DNA from: VAZQ01 sp035263865
Lineage (GTDB): Bacteria > Pseudomonadota > Alphaproteobacteria > Rhizobiales > Xanthobacteraceae
Assembly: GCA_035263865.1 (NCBI GenBank)
Contig: DATFQX010000443.1
Location: forward strand, 1 to 64,000
Direction of reading: 5' to 3'
DNA: 64,000 bases
Shown: positions 52,690 through 61,927 of the stretch, piece by piece
Layout: each line of letters opens with the position of its first letter
Position numbering within the stretch: the first letter of the stretch is position 1
Notes under the pieces: generated by a model
The model's database searches: none
The model's input: only the letters and a program-made list of their open reading frames with translations
Told to the model about the DNA's origin: nothing
Position numbers and translations under genes: made by a program

Positions 52690-52764
52690 ATGGTCAATCG
52701 TGTCCTCGCCCAGCCAATTGAGCTCCCGCAGCCGTGTCCGGCCAGTGCGCAGCGCCTCGCGTAG
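52690..52764 (-). pseudogene. Fragment of a second mnmA (tRNA 2-thiouridylase) gene
   Basis: On the minus strand 25 codons read LREALRTGRTRLRELNW followed by LGEDTIDH. This matches the segment REALRTSRMRLREVNWLGGDSIEH of the intact MnmA at 62682-63875 at about 18 of 24 residues. The match ends abruptly on both sides and nothing else of the gene is present in the 425-base gap between 52476 and 52901. It is a decayed piece of an mnmA paralogue or of an older rearrangement. The rest of the gap shows no gene. Confidence 0.7.
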
Positions 52765-52901
52765 CCAGGCAGGCCGGCGCTGCCGGCATCAACACCGGGG
52801 ATTCTCAGCCAATCACCATTGAACACCGGCGATGAGGTCGAAATGCTTTGCGGATCAGATCAACGACATGGCCGGAAAGCTGCACCCCACCATGAAAAGC
52901 G

Positions 52902-53942
52902 TTATTCGATCACCTCATTGGCGCGCATCATAAATGCCTCAGGGACGGTCAGCCCGAGCGCCTTCGCGGTCTTAAGGTTGAGAATGAGATCAAATTTGAT
53001 CGGCTGCTCGACTGGGATGTCGGCCGGTTTCGCTCCCCGCAAAATCTTGTCGACGTAATCACCGGCACGCCGGAAAAGGTCCGGAAAGTTTGGTCCGTAG
53101 GACATTAGACCTCCCGCGAGGACGTACTCGCGAAACGCATATACCGTCGGCAGATTCGCGTCGATCGCTGAGGTATTGATAAGGGTTCGATATGTCGTCA
53201 GGAGCGGATCAGTAGAAACGTAAAGCCCATCCACACGGCCCTTGAGTGACTCGATGCCGGGAATGATATCCTCCGTTTTTGAGATTTCGAGTCTCGTGAC
53301 CTGGACGCCGAGCTTGGGCCCAACCGACTGCACTTCATTCATCTCCAATGCAGCGTTAGGGGTGTAGACATTGCCCATGACGGCTAGCCGTTGGAGGCCA
53401 GGGACAAGTCTGTGCAACTGCTCTAGCCGCTTGCCGGCAAGATCGGTCTGCTGGTTCGAGAGGCCTGTCACGTTGCCACCCGGACGCGCCAAGCTGGCGA
53501 CGAGTCCGGTGCCGATGGGATCCCCCGCCGCCGCAAAGACAATCGGAATTGTCGTGGTTGCATTCTTGGCGGCTGCCACCGCCGCCGTACTCGCCGTCAC
53601 GATGATATCGACCTTGCGGCGTACAAACTCGTCCGCAAATTCGACGTAGCGGTCCTCCCGCCCTTCCGCCCAGCGATACTCGATGGCGATGTTCCGACCG
53701 TCTACCCAGCCGAGTTCACGCAACCTCTGCTGAAAAGGTGGGATGAATGCGCTCCAGATTGAAGGGGTCGTCGCGCCCAAAAACCCAATCGTCGGTAACT
53801 TGTCCTGCTGGGCGTGTGCGGACAGCGGACAGACCGCAGTTGCTAGCGCCGCACCGCACAGCAACGCGAAGACTTTCCGCCGACGCAAGTCGTTCGTTGG
53901 CGCGGTCAAAAGCATTGGCGCGCTAACCAGGTTTCGCAGCAT
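52902..53942 (-). CDS. ABC transporter substrate-binding protein, PF04392 family
   Basis: A 346-residue binding protein. A leader (RRRKVFALLCGAALATAVCPLSAHAQQ) precedes LPTIGFLGATTPSIWSAF; then IAIEYRWAEGREDRYVEFADEFVRRKVDIIVT, GLVASLARPGGNVTGLS and the C-terminal KTAKALGLTVPEAFMMRANEVIE mark the family. Such genes are numerous in rhizobia; most have unknown ligands and many lack adjacent transporter genes, as here. It is a tandem paralogue of the next gene. Confidence 0.88.
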   Translation of the reverse strand: MLRNLVSAPMLLTAPTNDLRRRKVFALLCGAALATAVCPLSAHAQQDKLPTIGFLGATTPSIWSAFIPPFQQRLRELGWVDGRNIAIEYRWAEGREDRYVEFADEFVRRKVDIIVTASTAAVAAAKNATTTIPIVFAAAGDPIGTGLVASLARPGGNVTGLSNQQTDLAGKRLEQLHRLVPGLQRLAVMGNVYTPNAALEMNEVQSVGPKLGVQVTRLEISKTEDIIPGIESLKGRVDGLYVSTDPLLTTYRTLINTSAIDANLPTVYAFREYVLAGGLMSYGPNFPDLFRRAGDYVDKILRGAKPADIPVEQPIKFDLILNLKTAKALGLTVPEAFMMRANEVIE

Positions 53943-54024
53943 CGCACAGGCAGCCTCCTTCCGGCGGCCTTCGGGCGCCGACCTTCCCGCGCGCGGGAAG
54001 GTTATTCGAAAATCTCGCCTGCCG

Positions 54025-54960
54025 TCACCTGATCACCTTCGCGCGAGCACGGACGCCCTTCGGTATCCGGAGGCCGAGCGCGTTCGCGGTGTTTTGGTTG
54101 ATGACAAGTTCGTGCTTCTTCTGCAGCTCGACTGGGAGATCGGCCGCCGGTGTTCCACGCAGAATTTTGTCCACGAGTTCTGCCGCGCGCTCAAACATAA
54201 TCCGGAAGTCCGGTCCATAGGACATCAGACCGCCGGTCTCAGTATAGTCTCGAAATGCATGCATGGTCGGCAGCTTCACGCTCGCCGCCGAAGTATTGAT
54301 GGCAATTTGGTTGGTGGTCATTAACGGGTCAGTGCAAACAAAAAGCGCATCCGCCTGGCCTTGCAGTCTCTTGATGGCGGGCGCGATCTGTGCCGCTCGT
54401 CGGACGTCGCATATGACGGTCTCGATCCTAAGGCTGCGGGCTCTTCTTTGGATCCGATCCATCTCCAACGGGATGTTGCGACTACCGCGATTACCCATAA
54501 TCGCCAGCCGCCGCAGACCGGGGACAACTTTGCGCAATTGGTCGAGTCGCTCGACGGCAAGATCGGTCTGCCCATTTGACATGCCTGTGACATTTCGTCC
54601 GGGGCGCGCGAGGCTGGCAACCAACTTGGTACGCACCGGATCCCCGGCCGCCGCGAAGATGATCGGGATTGCCGATGTTGCCTTCTTCGCCGCCATAGCT
54701 GGCGCAGTTCCGGACGTGACGATGACATCGACGTTGCGCCGGACGAAGTCTTGCGCAAACCGCGCGTAGCGGTCCTGCCGTCCTTCGGCCCAGCGATAAT
54801 CAATGGCTATATTGCTGCCATTGATCCAGTCGAGCTCGCGCAATCTCTGCTCGAAAGCTGCGAGGAACGCGCTCCAGATCGAAGGCGTAGTCGCGCCTAG
54901 GAAGCCGATGGTCGCCTGCCTCGCCCAACTACGATGCAGGGTAAACTCCCGCGATGCCAT
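54025..54960 (-). CDS. ABC transporter substrate-binding protein, PF04392 family, without signal peptide
   Basis: A 311-residue paralogue of the neighbouring gene (TIGFLGATTPSIWSAFLAAFEQRLREL, YRWAEGRQDRYARFAQDFVRRNVDVIVT, LVASLARPGRNVTGMS). The N-terminus is only MASREFTLHRSWARQ before the mature sequence: the REF element of the twin-arginine leader survives but the hydrophobic core is gone. It probably cannot be exported and may be a gene in decay. The C-terminus also departs from consensus (NTANALGLRIPKGVRARAKVIR). Confidence 0.75.
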   Translation of the reverse strand: MASREFTLHRSWARQATIGFLGATTPSIWSAFLAAFEQRLRELDWINGSNIAIDYRWAEGRQDRYARFAQDFVRRNVDVIVTSGTAPAMAAKKATSAIPIIFAAAGDPVRTKLVASLARPGRNVTGMSNGQTDLAVERLDQLRKVVPGLRRLAIMGNRGSRNIPLEMDRIQRRARSLRIETVICDVRRAAQIAPAIKRLQGQADALFVCTDPLMTTNQIAINTSAASVKLPTMHAFRDYTETGGLMSYGPDFRIMFERAAELVDKILRGTPAADLPVELQKKHELVINQNTANALGLRIPKGVRARAKVIR

Positions 54961-55201
54961 CTATCCCTCCCATGACGTAGCGCTGGCCACATCCGCCGGC
55001 GGGCGATTGAAACCATTTAAAGCTCCTCGCGCGCGAGTCAATCGTCAAGGTCCCTAGATTTGATTGGCACGACTGTGCTTTCGGTCGCTCCGACCGGATT
55101 TATCATCTTCGGCGGCCATCGAGTGGGAACACCTCACACGGGTTGGCACGAATCATACAAACGCAAACAACGTAGCACCGTATGCTAAGGTCGGACGAGG
55201 C

Positions 55202-56257
55202 ATGGTTATGGGCGACGTACGTGTTAACCATAGGGCGCTTACACGGTTCGTGACCGCCGTCTTTTCCGCAACCGGAATGGGCACCTCCGACGCCGGGACA
55301 GTAGCGGAAGTGCTGGTGTGGGCAAATGAGCGTGGCATCGACTCCCACGGTGTCATGCGTATACCGAGTTATCTGACGGAAATTAAGAACGGGAAGTTCA
55401 ACCCCACAGCGCAGCCCCTGACGCGACGGCTGCTCCCGGCAACGTTCATGATGGATTGTCACAGAGCGGCGGGTCCCGTTTGCATGACGCATGCCGCTGC
55501 GCTGGCGATCGAATTGGCGCACGAGTTCGGCGTTGGGGTCGGATTGCTGAGCGACCCCCATCATCTGGGCGCCATCGGGCGTTATGCCCAATCGATCGCG
55601 GAACGTGGATACGTCGCCCTCGTCATCCTGGCGGGCCTGCCGTTCATGGCCTATCACGGCGCCAAGGTGGCAAGCATTGGAACCAGCCCGGTCGCGATCG
55701 GCATCCCCGGACCGGATCCGCAAAACGCGCCGCTGTTGCTCGACATGGCAACAAGCGTTGCGGCATCAGGCCGCATCCGCCAAGCCGCGGTGGAAGGGAG
55801 AGCAATTCCCGAAGGGATCGCGATCGATGCCGATGGCAAGCCCACGACAGACGCAGGCCAGGCCGCAGCCATGCTTCCCGTCGGTGGGCCGAAAGGTTCA
55901 GGCCTGTCGCTGATGTTCGAATGCCTGACCGGGATCCTCGCAGGGACGCCAATTATCGCGCCGCTTGGCCGTTCGAGTGGCGCGAAAGCGCCAATTCAGA
56001 ATGCCATGATCATTGTCCTTAACATCGCAAACTTTCGTCCCTCAACTGACTATCGTCGCGATATCCAACAGCTGAAAGAGGTGGTGAAGGCACTACCCCG
56101 ACGCGACGGCTTTAGTGAATTGCTGCTACCCGGCGAGCGCGGAGACCGAGAGGCAAAGCTACGTCGGCGTATCGGAATTCCATTATCTGGGAAGCTTTGG
56201 ACTGAGTTGGATAACCTTGCGCGGGAGCTTGGTGTCTCGCGACTTAGGCCTTTGTAA
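55202..56257 (+). CDS. Ldh2 family NAD(P)-dependent dehydrogenase (malate/ureidoglycolate/L-lactate type)
   Basis: A 351-residue oxidoreductase of the Ldh_2 fold. ANERGIDSHGVMRIPSYL near residue 38, HHLGAIGRYAQSIAERGYVALVI with the catalytic histidine region, and GTSPVAIGIPGPDPQNAPLLLDMATSVAASGRI are the defining segments. Members oxidise 2-hydroxyacids such as ureidoglycolate, malate or sulfolactate with NAD or NADP. The glycine-rich GGPKGSGLSLMFECLTGILAG block is intact; the region around 300 is somewhat divergent. GACGAGG precedes the ATG at 55202. A role in ureide breakdown beside the ring-opening operon is possible but unproven. Confidence 0.82.
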   Translation: MVMGDVRVNHRALTRFVTAVFSATGMGTSDAGTVAEVLVWANERGIDSHGVMRIPSYLTEIKNGKFNPTAQPLTRRLLPATFMMDCHRAAGPVCMTHAAALAIELAHEFGVGVGLLSDPHHLGAIGRYAQSIAERGYVALVILAGLPFMAYHGAKVASIGTSPVAIGIPGPDPQNAPLLLDMATSVAASGRIRQAAVEGRAIPEGIAIDADGKPTTDAGQAAAMLPVGGPKGSGLSLMFECLTGILAGTPIIAPLGRSSGAKAPIQNAMIIVLNIANFRPSTDYRRDIQQLKEVVKALPRRDGFSELLLPGERGDREAKLRRRIGIPLSGKLWTELDNLARELGVSRLRPL

Positions 56258-56440
56258 GATCTGACGGTTCCTGGGAATCTGAATGATCCAGCCTAGTTGT
56301 TAAGAGGCTCTCCCAAAACCAAGCCACGATGGCGCTGCTATCGCTGGTACATAGGTACCCGATAAATGCCTTTAGCTTCGCTTCGGCAGTCATCCGCTAA
56401 CAACAGGAGCAATGATGTGCGCCTAAGCGTGCTCAGAAAC

Positions 56441-56629
56441 ATGCTCCGCGCCGTTATCGTCATGCTCATCGCACTATGCGGTCACAACGCGTGGTCGCAA
56501 GCGCCGAGAGCAATTAAAATCGTCGTACCCTACCCACCCGCCGGCACCGCCGACATTGTCGCCCGCTTGTTGGCAGACCAGATCGGTCGCGCGCAAGGGC
56601 TCACGATGGTGGTCGAAAATCGTCCGGGG
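56441..56629 (+). pseudogene. N-terminal fragment of a TctC/Bug family binding protein
   Basis: 63 codons encode a signal peptide (MLRAVIVMLIALCGHNAWSQ) and the Bug start IKIVVPYPPAGTADIVARLLADQ...VVENRPG. At NRPG the family match stops and PF04392 sequence takes over in another frame at base 56629. The rest of the TctC gene is absent. Confidence 0.8.
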
Positions 56630-57523
56630 TCATCGGGTTCCTCTACAGCGGCACGCAGAAATCGCTGGGAGAGCAATATGCCGCGTTCCATCGCGGCTTG
56701 GGTGAGGCTGGCTACGTGAACGGTCAGAACGTCGCGATCGAATATCGCGGAGCGGACGATCATTATGGCCGGCTGCCCAGTCTTGCCGAGGAGTTGGTCC
56801 ACCGTCCTGTGACGGTCATTGTCGCGGCCGGCGGTCCTGCTTCCGCCTTAGCAGCCAAGGTGGCGACCGCGAGCATACCGGTCGTTTTCACAATCGTCGC
56901 CGATCCGGTCAAGAGCGGCCTCGTCGCCAGTCTCAACCGGCCGGGCGGAAACGTGACGGGGAGCGCCGGGTTGACGTCCGCGCTCGACTCGAAACGGTTA
57001 GAGTTGCTGCAGCAGCTCAAGCCGGCAGCCAAATTGATTGGCGTACTCGTCAATCCGAACCGTCCCGGGTCGAGGGCCAATTGAGAGACCTGCAGGCGAC
57101 AGCGAAGGGTTGGGCCAGCAGCTCCTCGTCCAGAAAACCGGCATCGAGCGCGAGATCGATGTCGCGTTCGAGGCGCTCGCCCAAGAAAAGGTCGACGCAC
57201 TACTCGTCGCCGCCGACCCGTTCTTCAACAGCTGGCGCCCGCAAATCGTCGCGCTCGCGAGACGTCATGCAGTGCCAGCGATCTATCAATGGAGCGGCTT
57301 CGTGACGGACGGTGGCCTGATGAGCTACGGACCTAGCATCGCGGACGCATATCACCAGGCCGGGATCTATGCAGGCCGCATTCTCAAGGGCGCCAGGCCC
57401 GCCGACCTGCCAGTGATGCAGCCAACCACGTTCGAGTTAGTCATCAATCTCAAAACTGCGAAGGCGCTCGGCCTCGAAATCCCGCCCACGCTGCTCGCCC
57501 GGGCCAACAGGGTGGTCGAATAA
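56629..57523 (+). pseudogene. PF04392 ABC substrate-binding protein gene with two frameshifts, fused to TctC fragment
   Basis: The mature part of a PF04392 protein can be followed over almost its full length in three frames. 56629-57084 reads VIGFLYSGTQ...GEAGYVNGQNVAIEYRGADD...NVTGSAG...LVNPNRPGSRAN; a short piece near 57081-57110 reads LRDLQATAKG in the next frame; then 57111-57523 reads GQQLLVQKTG...DPFFNSW...GGLMSYGPS...KTAKALGLEIPPTLLARANRVVE. It has no leader of its own; the upstream leader belongs to a TctC gene and is out of frame. It is a pseudogene. Confidence 0.85.
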
Positions 57524-57784
57524 AGCGCGACGTCCGGCTTTCCGCACTGCAATATGCTTTCCAGTTTTCTCAAAACCGATTGATTTCGCTTTTGGATTCA
57601 GATTGTCCGGTCCTTCGCATGAGCAAAGAGGGTGCCCGCCTGCCTCAAGTGTGACAAAGATCATACAATGCGGCGATAGGCGTATGCTATTGCTTGACGA
57701 ATGGGGGCGTACCGGGTCCACCACTTTCGCAAGTGGCTCGAGATTCCAAAGGAAATTCGCGCCACGCAGGGCGCGGAGCGAGCT

Positions 57785-57949
57785 ATGTCTAACCCCGCGA
57801 ATGTCTCAGAGCTCCGCTTATCTTACCGTCCACTCACCACGGCTCAGCAGCGAAGGACGTTCGACCTCGTAAGCCATTTTGAGACCGCAGAGGTGCTGGG
57901 CCGTCAATACGCAACGCAGCTGGCAGACGCCGATGAGGTGACCGAATGA
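57785..57949 (+). CDS. Small protein translationally coupled to sensor kinase
   Basis: A 54-residue protein (MSNPANVSELRLSYRPLTTAQQ...EVLGRQYATQLADADEVTE) whose stop overlaps the kinase start as ATGA. GGAG lies 7 bases before the ATG at 57785. It is rich in acidic and polar residues and has no membrane segment. No family is recognised. The overlap suggests a leader or partner protein of the kinase. A longer version from 57701 lacks a ribosome-binding site. Confidence 0.5.
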   Translation: MSNPANVSELRLSYRPLTTAQQRRTFDLVSHFETAEVLGRQYATQLADADEVTE

Positions 57950-60393
57950 GCCGCGGAAATTCACCGCGCTCGGCGGCTGACGCTGTCACGAGATGGATAT
58001 CAGCGGCAGCGCGGGGGCTCACGAGCCCCTTGGCAGCGCCCTCTGGTATGAAGCGGAGCCGGCTTTTTCGCAAATATGTCGGACTGTTTGCGGCCGTTGT
58101 CTGCGTGGCTCTGCTGACGAACGGCGCGTTCGAGGTCTGGTTTTATTATAGGGATCACAAAGCGTCGCTCATCCATATCCAGCATGAGCAGGCGGATGCG
58201 GCAGCTGACAAGATTGGCCGCTTCATCGGGGAGATCGAAAGCCAACTGGGTTGGACCACTCAAATGGCGCAGACCGCGAGCACCCCCGAACAACTCCAAT
58301 TTGATGCTTCACGTCTGCTCCGCCAAGTACCCGCCATCACCGAACTCGTACAACTCGATGCTAGCGGCCATGAGCAGCTGCGTGTTTCGCGCATTGAAGT
58401 GGACGAGATTGGCAGCAATGCCGATTTTTCCAACGACCCCAGCTTCATAAATGCGATGGCAAATAAAATTTATTATGGGCCGGTCTATTTTCGTCGCGAA
58501 TCCGAACCTTACATGACGATTGCGCTTGCCGGCAGCTTTCGCGATGCCGGAGTCAGCGTTGCCGAGATCAATCTGAAGTTCATTTTCGATCTCGTGTCGC
58601 AAATCAAAGTGGGCAAAAAGGGGCGCGCCTACGTGGTCGACTCGCAGGGTCATCTTATTGCGCATCCGGATATCAGCCTGGTACTGCGCAATATCGATCT
58701 CTCAAACCTTGCCCAGGTGCGGGCTGCCCGTGCAGTCGGTGAGACACCACCAGATCCCGTGCAAGTCGCCGAAGACATCGAAGGTCGACGCGTGCTGACC
58801 GCCTATGCACCGGTTGCTCCGCTCGACTGGCTGGTATTCGTCGAACTGCCAGTCGACGAGGCCTATGAACCGCTTTATTCCACCATTGGCCGAACGGGAT
58901 TGTTGCTATTGGCCGCCCTGGGTCTGGCATTTCTCGCCGGCATGTTTCTCGCGCGACAAATGGTGGTGCCGATCAGGGCGTTGCAGGCCGGAGCTGCACG
59001 GATCGGTGGCGGGGACCTCGGCCAGCGCATCTCGGTTAAGACCGGCGATGAGTTCGAAGGTCTCGCTGATCAGTTCAACGAGATGGCTGGAAAGCTGCGG
59101 GATTCCTACAGCGACCTTGAAAGAAAGATCGAGGGTCGCACCCGCGAGCTGGCCCAATCCGTGCGCGAACTCCGCGCCCTCGGCGAAGTCAGCCAAGCGG
59201 TTAATTCAACCCTCGACCTCGAAAACGTGCTGACGACGATTGTTACTAAGGCGGTGGAGCTATCTGGCACCGAGGCCGGCGCAATCTATGTTTTTGACGA
59301 TCGGCAACAACATTTTGATCTACGTGCGACCTACGGCATGGACCAGGAGCTAGTTGGGGCACTGAGGAAACAGGGCGTTGGCCTCGATCATCCGCTGGCG
59401 GCGTCCGCGATCGTGCAACGCGAGCCGGTTCAGGTTGCAGACGTTCGGGATCAGCCATCGGTCGACGTCATCCGGCGCGCGGGTTATCGAGCGCTGCTAA
59501 TCGCACCCTTGGTTCGGCCAGACCACATTGTCGGCTTGCTCGTGGTTCGCAGGAAAGAGCCTGGGCTCCTCCCAAAAGAGACGGTCGATCTTCTCAAGAC
59601 GTTCGCCGCCCAATCGGTATTGGCCATCCAGAATGCTCGTCTCTTCAGCGAAATCGATGAGAAGAGTCGCCAGCTCGAGATCGAAAGCAAACACAAATCG
59701 CAATTCCTCGCCAACATGAGCCACGAACTACGCACCCCGTTGAACGCCATTCTCGGTTACACCGAACTCATTCTTGACCACATCTACGGCGAGACGCCGG
59801 CCAGGATGCGCCAAGTTATCGAGCGCGTGCAGGCCAACGGCCGCCACCTTCTCGGCCTGATCAACGACGTGCTCGATCTTGCAAAGATCGAGGCAGGGCA
59901 GCTCACATTGTCGGTTGCGGATTATTCCCTCAACGAGGTCGTGGACGGGGTGTTCAATGCTGTGGAGCCGCTGGCAGTTGAAAAGCACCTCGCATTCAAG
60001 ACCGACGTGCCGGCGCAGCTGCCGATTGGTCATGGTGACGAGCGGCGCATTGCGCAAGTCTTGCTGAACCTCGTCGGAAACGCGATCAAATTCACCCAGG
60101 CGGGCGAGGTCGCCATCAAGGCGTCTGCAGCAAACGGAACATTCACCGTTGCAGTCTCGGATTCCGGGCCCGGCATCAATCCCGCCGACCAGGCCAGGAT
60201 CTTCGACGAATTCCAGCAGGCGGACACATCGTCCACGCGAAGCAAGGGCGGTACCGGCCTTGGATTGTCGATCGCCAAGCGAATCGTCGAAATGCACCAT
60301 GGACGGATCTGGGTCGAATCTGCGCCCGGCAAGGGATCGACCTTTTTCTTCACACTTCCTGTCTCAGTCGACCACGAGAAGGCGCGGTCATGA
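57946..60393 (+). CDS. Membrane sensor histidine kinase (Cache-HAMP-GAF-HisKA-HATPase)
   Basis: An 815-residue kinase. A first membrane helix (about residues 45-63) and a second (about 317-336) enclose a periplasmic Cache-type sensor with GKKGRAYVVDSQGHLIAHPD. HAMP follows (about 337-390), then a coiled linker, a GAF domain (about 425-565), HisKA with phospho-acceptor H593 in NMSHELRTPLN, and the ATPase with N-box LLNLVGNAIKFT, DSGPGI and GTGLGLSIAKR. It has no receiver domain of its own; the two following genes supply receivers. An alternative start is the ATG at 58048. The stimulus is unknown. Confidence 0.92.
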   Translation: MSRGNSPRSAADAVTRWISAAARGLTSPLAAPSGMKRSRLFRKYVGLFAAVVCVALLTNGAFEVWFYYRDHKASLIHIQHEQADAAADKIGRFIGEIESQLGWTTQMAQTASTPEQLQFDASRLLRQVPAITELVQLDASGHEQLRVSRIEVDEIGSNADFSNDPSFINAMANKIYYGPVYFRRESEPYMTIALAGSFRDAGVSVAEINLKFIFDLVSQIKVGKKGRAYVVDSQGHLIAHPDISLVLRNIDLSNLAQVRAARAVGETPPDPVQVAEDIEGRRVLTAYAPVAPLDWLVFVELPVDEAYEPLYSTIGRTGLLLLAALGLAFLAGMFLARQMVVPIRALQAGAARIGGGDLGQRISVKTGDEFEGLADQFNEMAGKLRDSYSDLERKIEGRTRELAQSVRELRALGEVSQAVNSTLDLENVLTTIVTKAVELSGTEAGAIYVFDDRQQHFDLRATYGMDQELVGALRKQGVGLDHPLAASAIVQREPVQVADVRDQPSVDVIRRAGYRALLIAPLVRPDHIVGLLVVRRKEPGLLPKETVDLLKTFAAQSVLAIQNARLFSEIDEKSRQLEIESKHKSQFLANMSHELRTPLNAILGYTELILDHIYGETPARMRQVIERVQANGRHLLGLINDVLDLAKIEAGQLTLSVADYSLNEVVDGVFNAVEPLAVEKHLAFKTDVPAQLPIGHGDERRIAQVLLNLVGNAIKFTQAGEVAIKASAANGTFTVAVSDSGPGINPADQARIFDEFQQADTSSTRSKGGTGLGLSIAKRIVEMHHGRIWVESAPGKGSTFFFTLPVSVDHEKARS

Positions 60394-60755
60394 GCAGGCG
60401 CATCCTGGTAGTCGAGGATCAGGAGGACAATCGGCGGATTCTGCACGACCTGTTGACGAGCGCAGGCTACGAGATCATCCAAGCCGAAAACGGGGAAGAG
60501 GCGCTCGCTGCCGCAGCGAGGGAACGGCCGGACCTGATCCTGATGGATATCCAGCTGCCTTTGCTCGATGGCTATGAAGCAACGCGCCGCATCAAGGCTG
60601 ACCCGGCATTGCGCGCCATTCCGATCATCGTGATAACGTCTTATGCCTTGAGCGGCGACGAAGGCAGGGCAAGGGCGGCCGGGTGCGATGCTTACGTGAC
60701 CAAACCGTATAGCCCTCGGGCGTTGCTGGCCAAGATCCGGGAGTATGTGCCATAA
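60390..60755 (+). CDS. Single-domain response regulator (DivK-like receiver)
   Basis: A 121-residue receiver domain without output. The acidic pocket is E9/D10, the phospho-acceptor D53 (LMDIQLP), the switch residue T83 (VITS), and K105 (VTKPYSP). It overlaps the kinase stop by 4 bases, so it is the kinase's likely partner and may relay phosphate or act by protein contact. Confidence 0.92.
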   Translation: MSRRILVVEDQEDNRRILHDLLTSAGYEIIQAENGEEALAAAARERPDLILMDIQLPLLDGYEATRRIKADPALRAIPIIVITSYALSGDEGRARAAGCDAYVTKPYSPRALLAKIREYVP

Positions 60756-60777
60756 GTGTCTCCCTCGGGGCGCCGCC

Positions 60778-61908
60778 ATGAACGATCCCCCGCGCATCCT
60801 CGTGGTCGATGACAACGCGACCAACCGCGACATCCTTACGACACGGTTGCAAGCGCATGGTTACGAGACCTTGCAGGCGGCTGACGGCCAAGAGGCACTG
60901 GCCTCTGTCAAGCAAAATCGCCCCGATCTCATCCTCCTCGACGTGATGATGCCTAACCTCGACGGCATCGAGACCTGCCGCCGACTTAAGGCCGATGACA
61001 CTCTTCCGTTCCTGCCCATAATTTTGGTGACGGCAAAGGCGGACAGTAAGGACATCGTGGCCGGCCTGGAAGCCGGTGCCGACGAGTACCTGACCAAACC
61101 GGTGGATCAAGCCGCTCTCGTCGCACGCGTGAGATCGGTCCTGCGCATCAAGGCGCTGCACGATCAGGTGCAGGCGCAGGCAGCCGATCTCGCCAAGTGG
61201 AACCGGACGCTCGAGGAGCGCGTGGCAGAGCAGGTCGCCGAAATCGAGCGTATCGGGCGCTTGAAGCGGTTTCTGCCGCCGCAAGTCGCGCAACTCGTCT
61301 CTTCCGGCGATGAACGCGTGCTGGAGAGCCATCGCCGCGAGGTGACCGTCGTCTTCTGCGACTTGCGCGGCTTCACCGCGTTTGCAGAGACCGCCGAGCC
61401 TGAGGAGGTGATCGCGATACTGCGGGACTATTACGGCGTACTAGGCGGCCTGATCGACAAATTCGAGGGCACCGTCGAGCGGTTTGCCGGCGACGGGATT
61501 ATGGTTCTCTTCAATGATCCGTTGCCATGTGAGGCTCCATGGGCAAGAGCCGTGCAGATGGCGGTCGCGATGCGCGATGGAGTCGCAAAACTCACTGCCA
61601 ATTGGGGCACGCGCGGTCACGATCTTGGCTTCGGGATCGGGATCGCCCATGGCTTTGCGACACTCGGCTGCATCGGATTCGAGGGCCGTTTCCAGTATTC
61701 CGCGACGGGAACGGTCGCCAATCTCGCCTCCCGACTCTGCGATCAGGCGCAGAACGGCCAGATCTTGGTCGACGCGAAAGTGCGCGCCGAGGTGGAAGCC
61801 ATGGCGGAGATGGAATCGACCGGCGAGCTCGATCTGAAAGGGTTCCACCGACCCGTCAAAGCATTCAACGTGCGCGCGCTACGCAAGTCCTCAGACGAGG
61901 CAGCCTAG
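60778..61908 (+). CDS. Response regulator with class III adenylate/guanylate cyclase output
   Basis: A 376-residue protein: receiver domain (D11-D12, phospho-acceptor D55 in LLDVMMP, K107), a coiled-coil linker (about 125-165), and a class III cyclase domain. The two metal aspartates are D195 (FCDLRGFT) and D239 (FAGDGIM), and the transition-state residues N315 and R319 (NLASRL) are present. The position that is usually Asp in adenylate cyclases (DYT) is Q306 (FQYSATG), so substrate choice between ATP and GTP is open. It starts 22 bases after the single-domain regulator. The unit links an extracytoplasmic signal to cyclic-nucleotide production. Confidence 0.92.
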   Translation: MNDPPRILVVDDNATNRDILTTRLQAHGYETLQAADGQEALASVKQNRPDLILLDVMMPNLDGIETCRRLKADDTLPFLPIILVTAKADSKDIVAGLEAGADEYLTKPVDQAALVARVRSVLRIKALHDQVQAQAADLAKWNRTLEERVAEQVAEIERIGRLKRFLPPQVAQLVSSGDERVLESHRREVTVVFCDLRGFTAFAETAEPEEVIAILRDYYGVLGGLIDKFEGTVERFAGDGIMVLFNDPLPCEAPWARAVQMAVAMRDGVAKLTANWGTRGHDLGFGIGIAHGFATLGCIGFEGRFQYSATGTVANLASRLCDQAQNGQILVDAKVRAEVEAMAEMESTGELDLKGFHRPVKAFNVRALRKSSDEAA

Positions 61909-61927
61909 AATCGGAAGCTCGCCCGGG

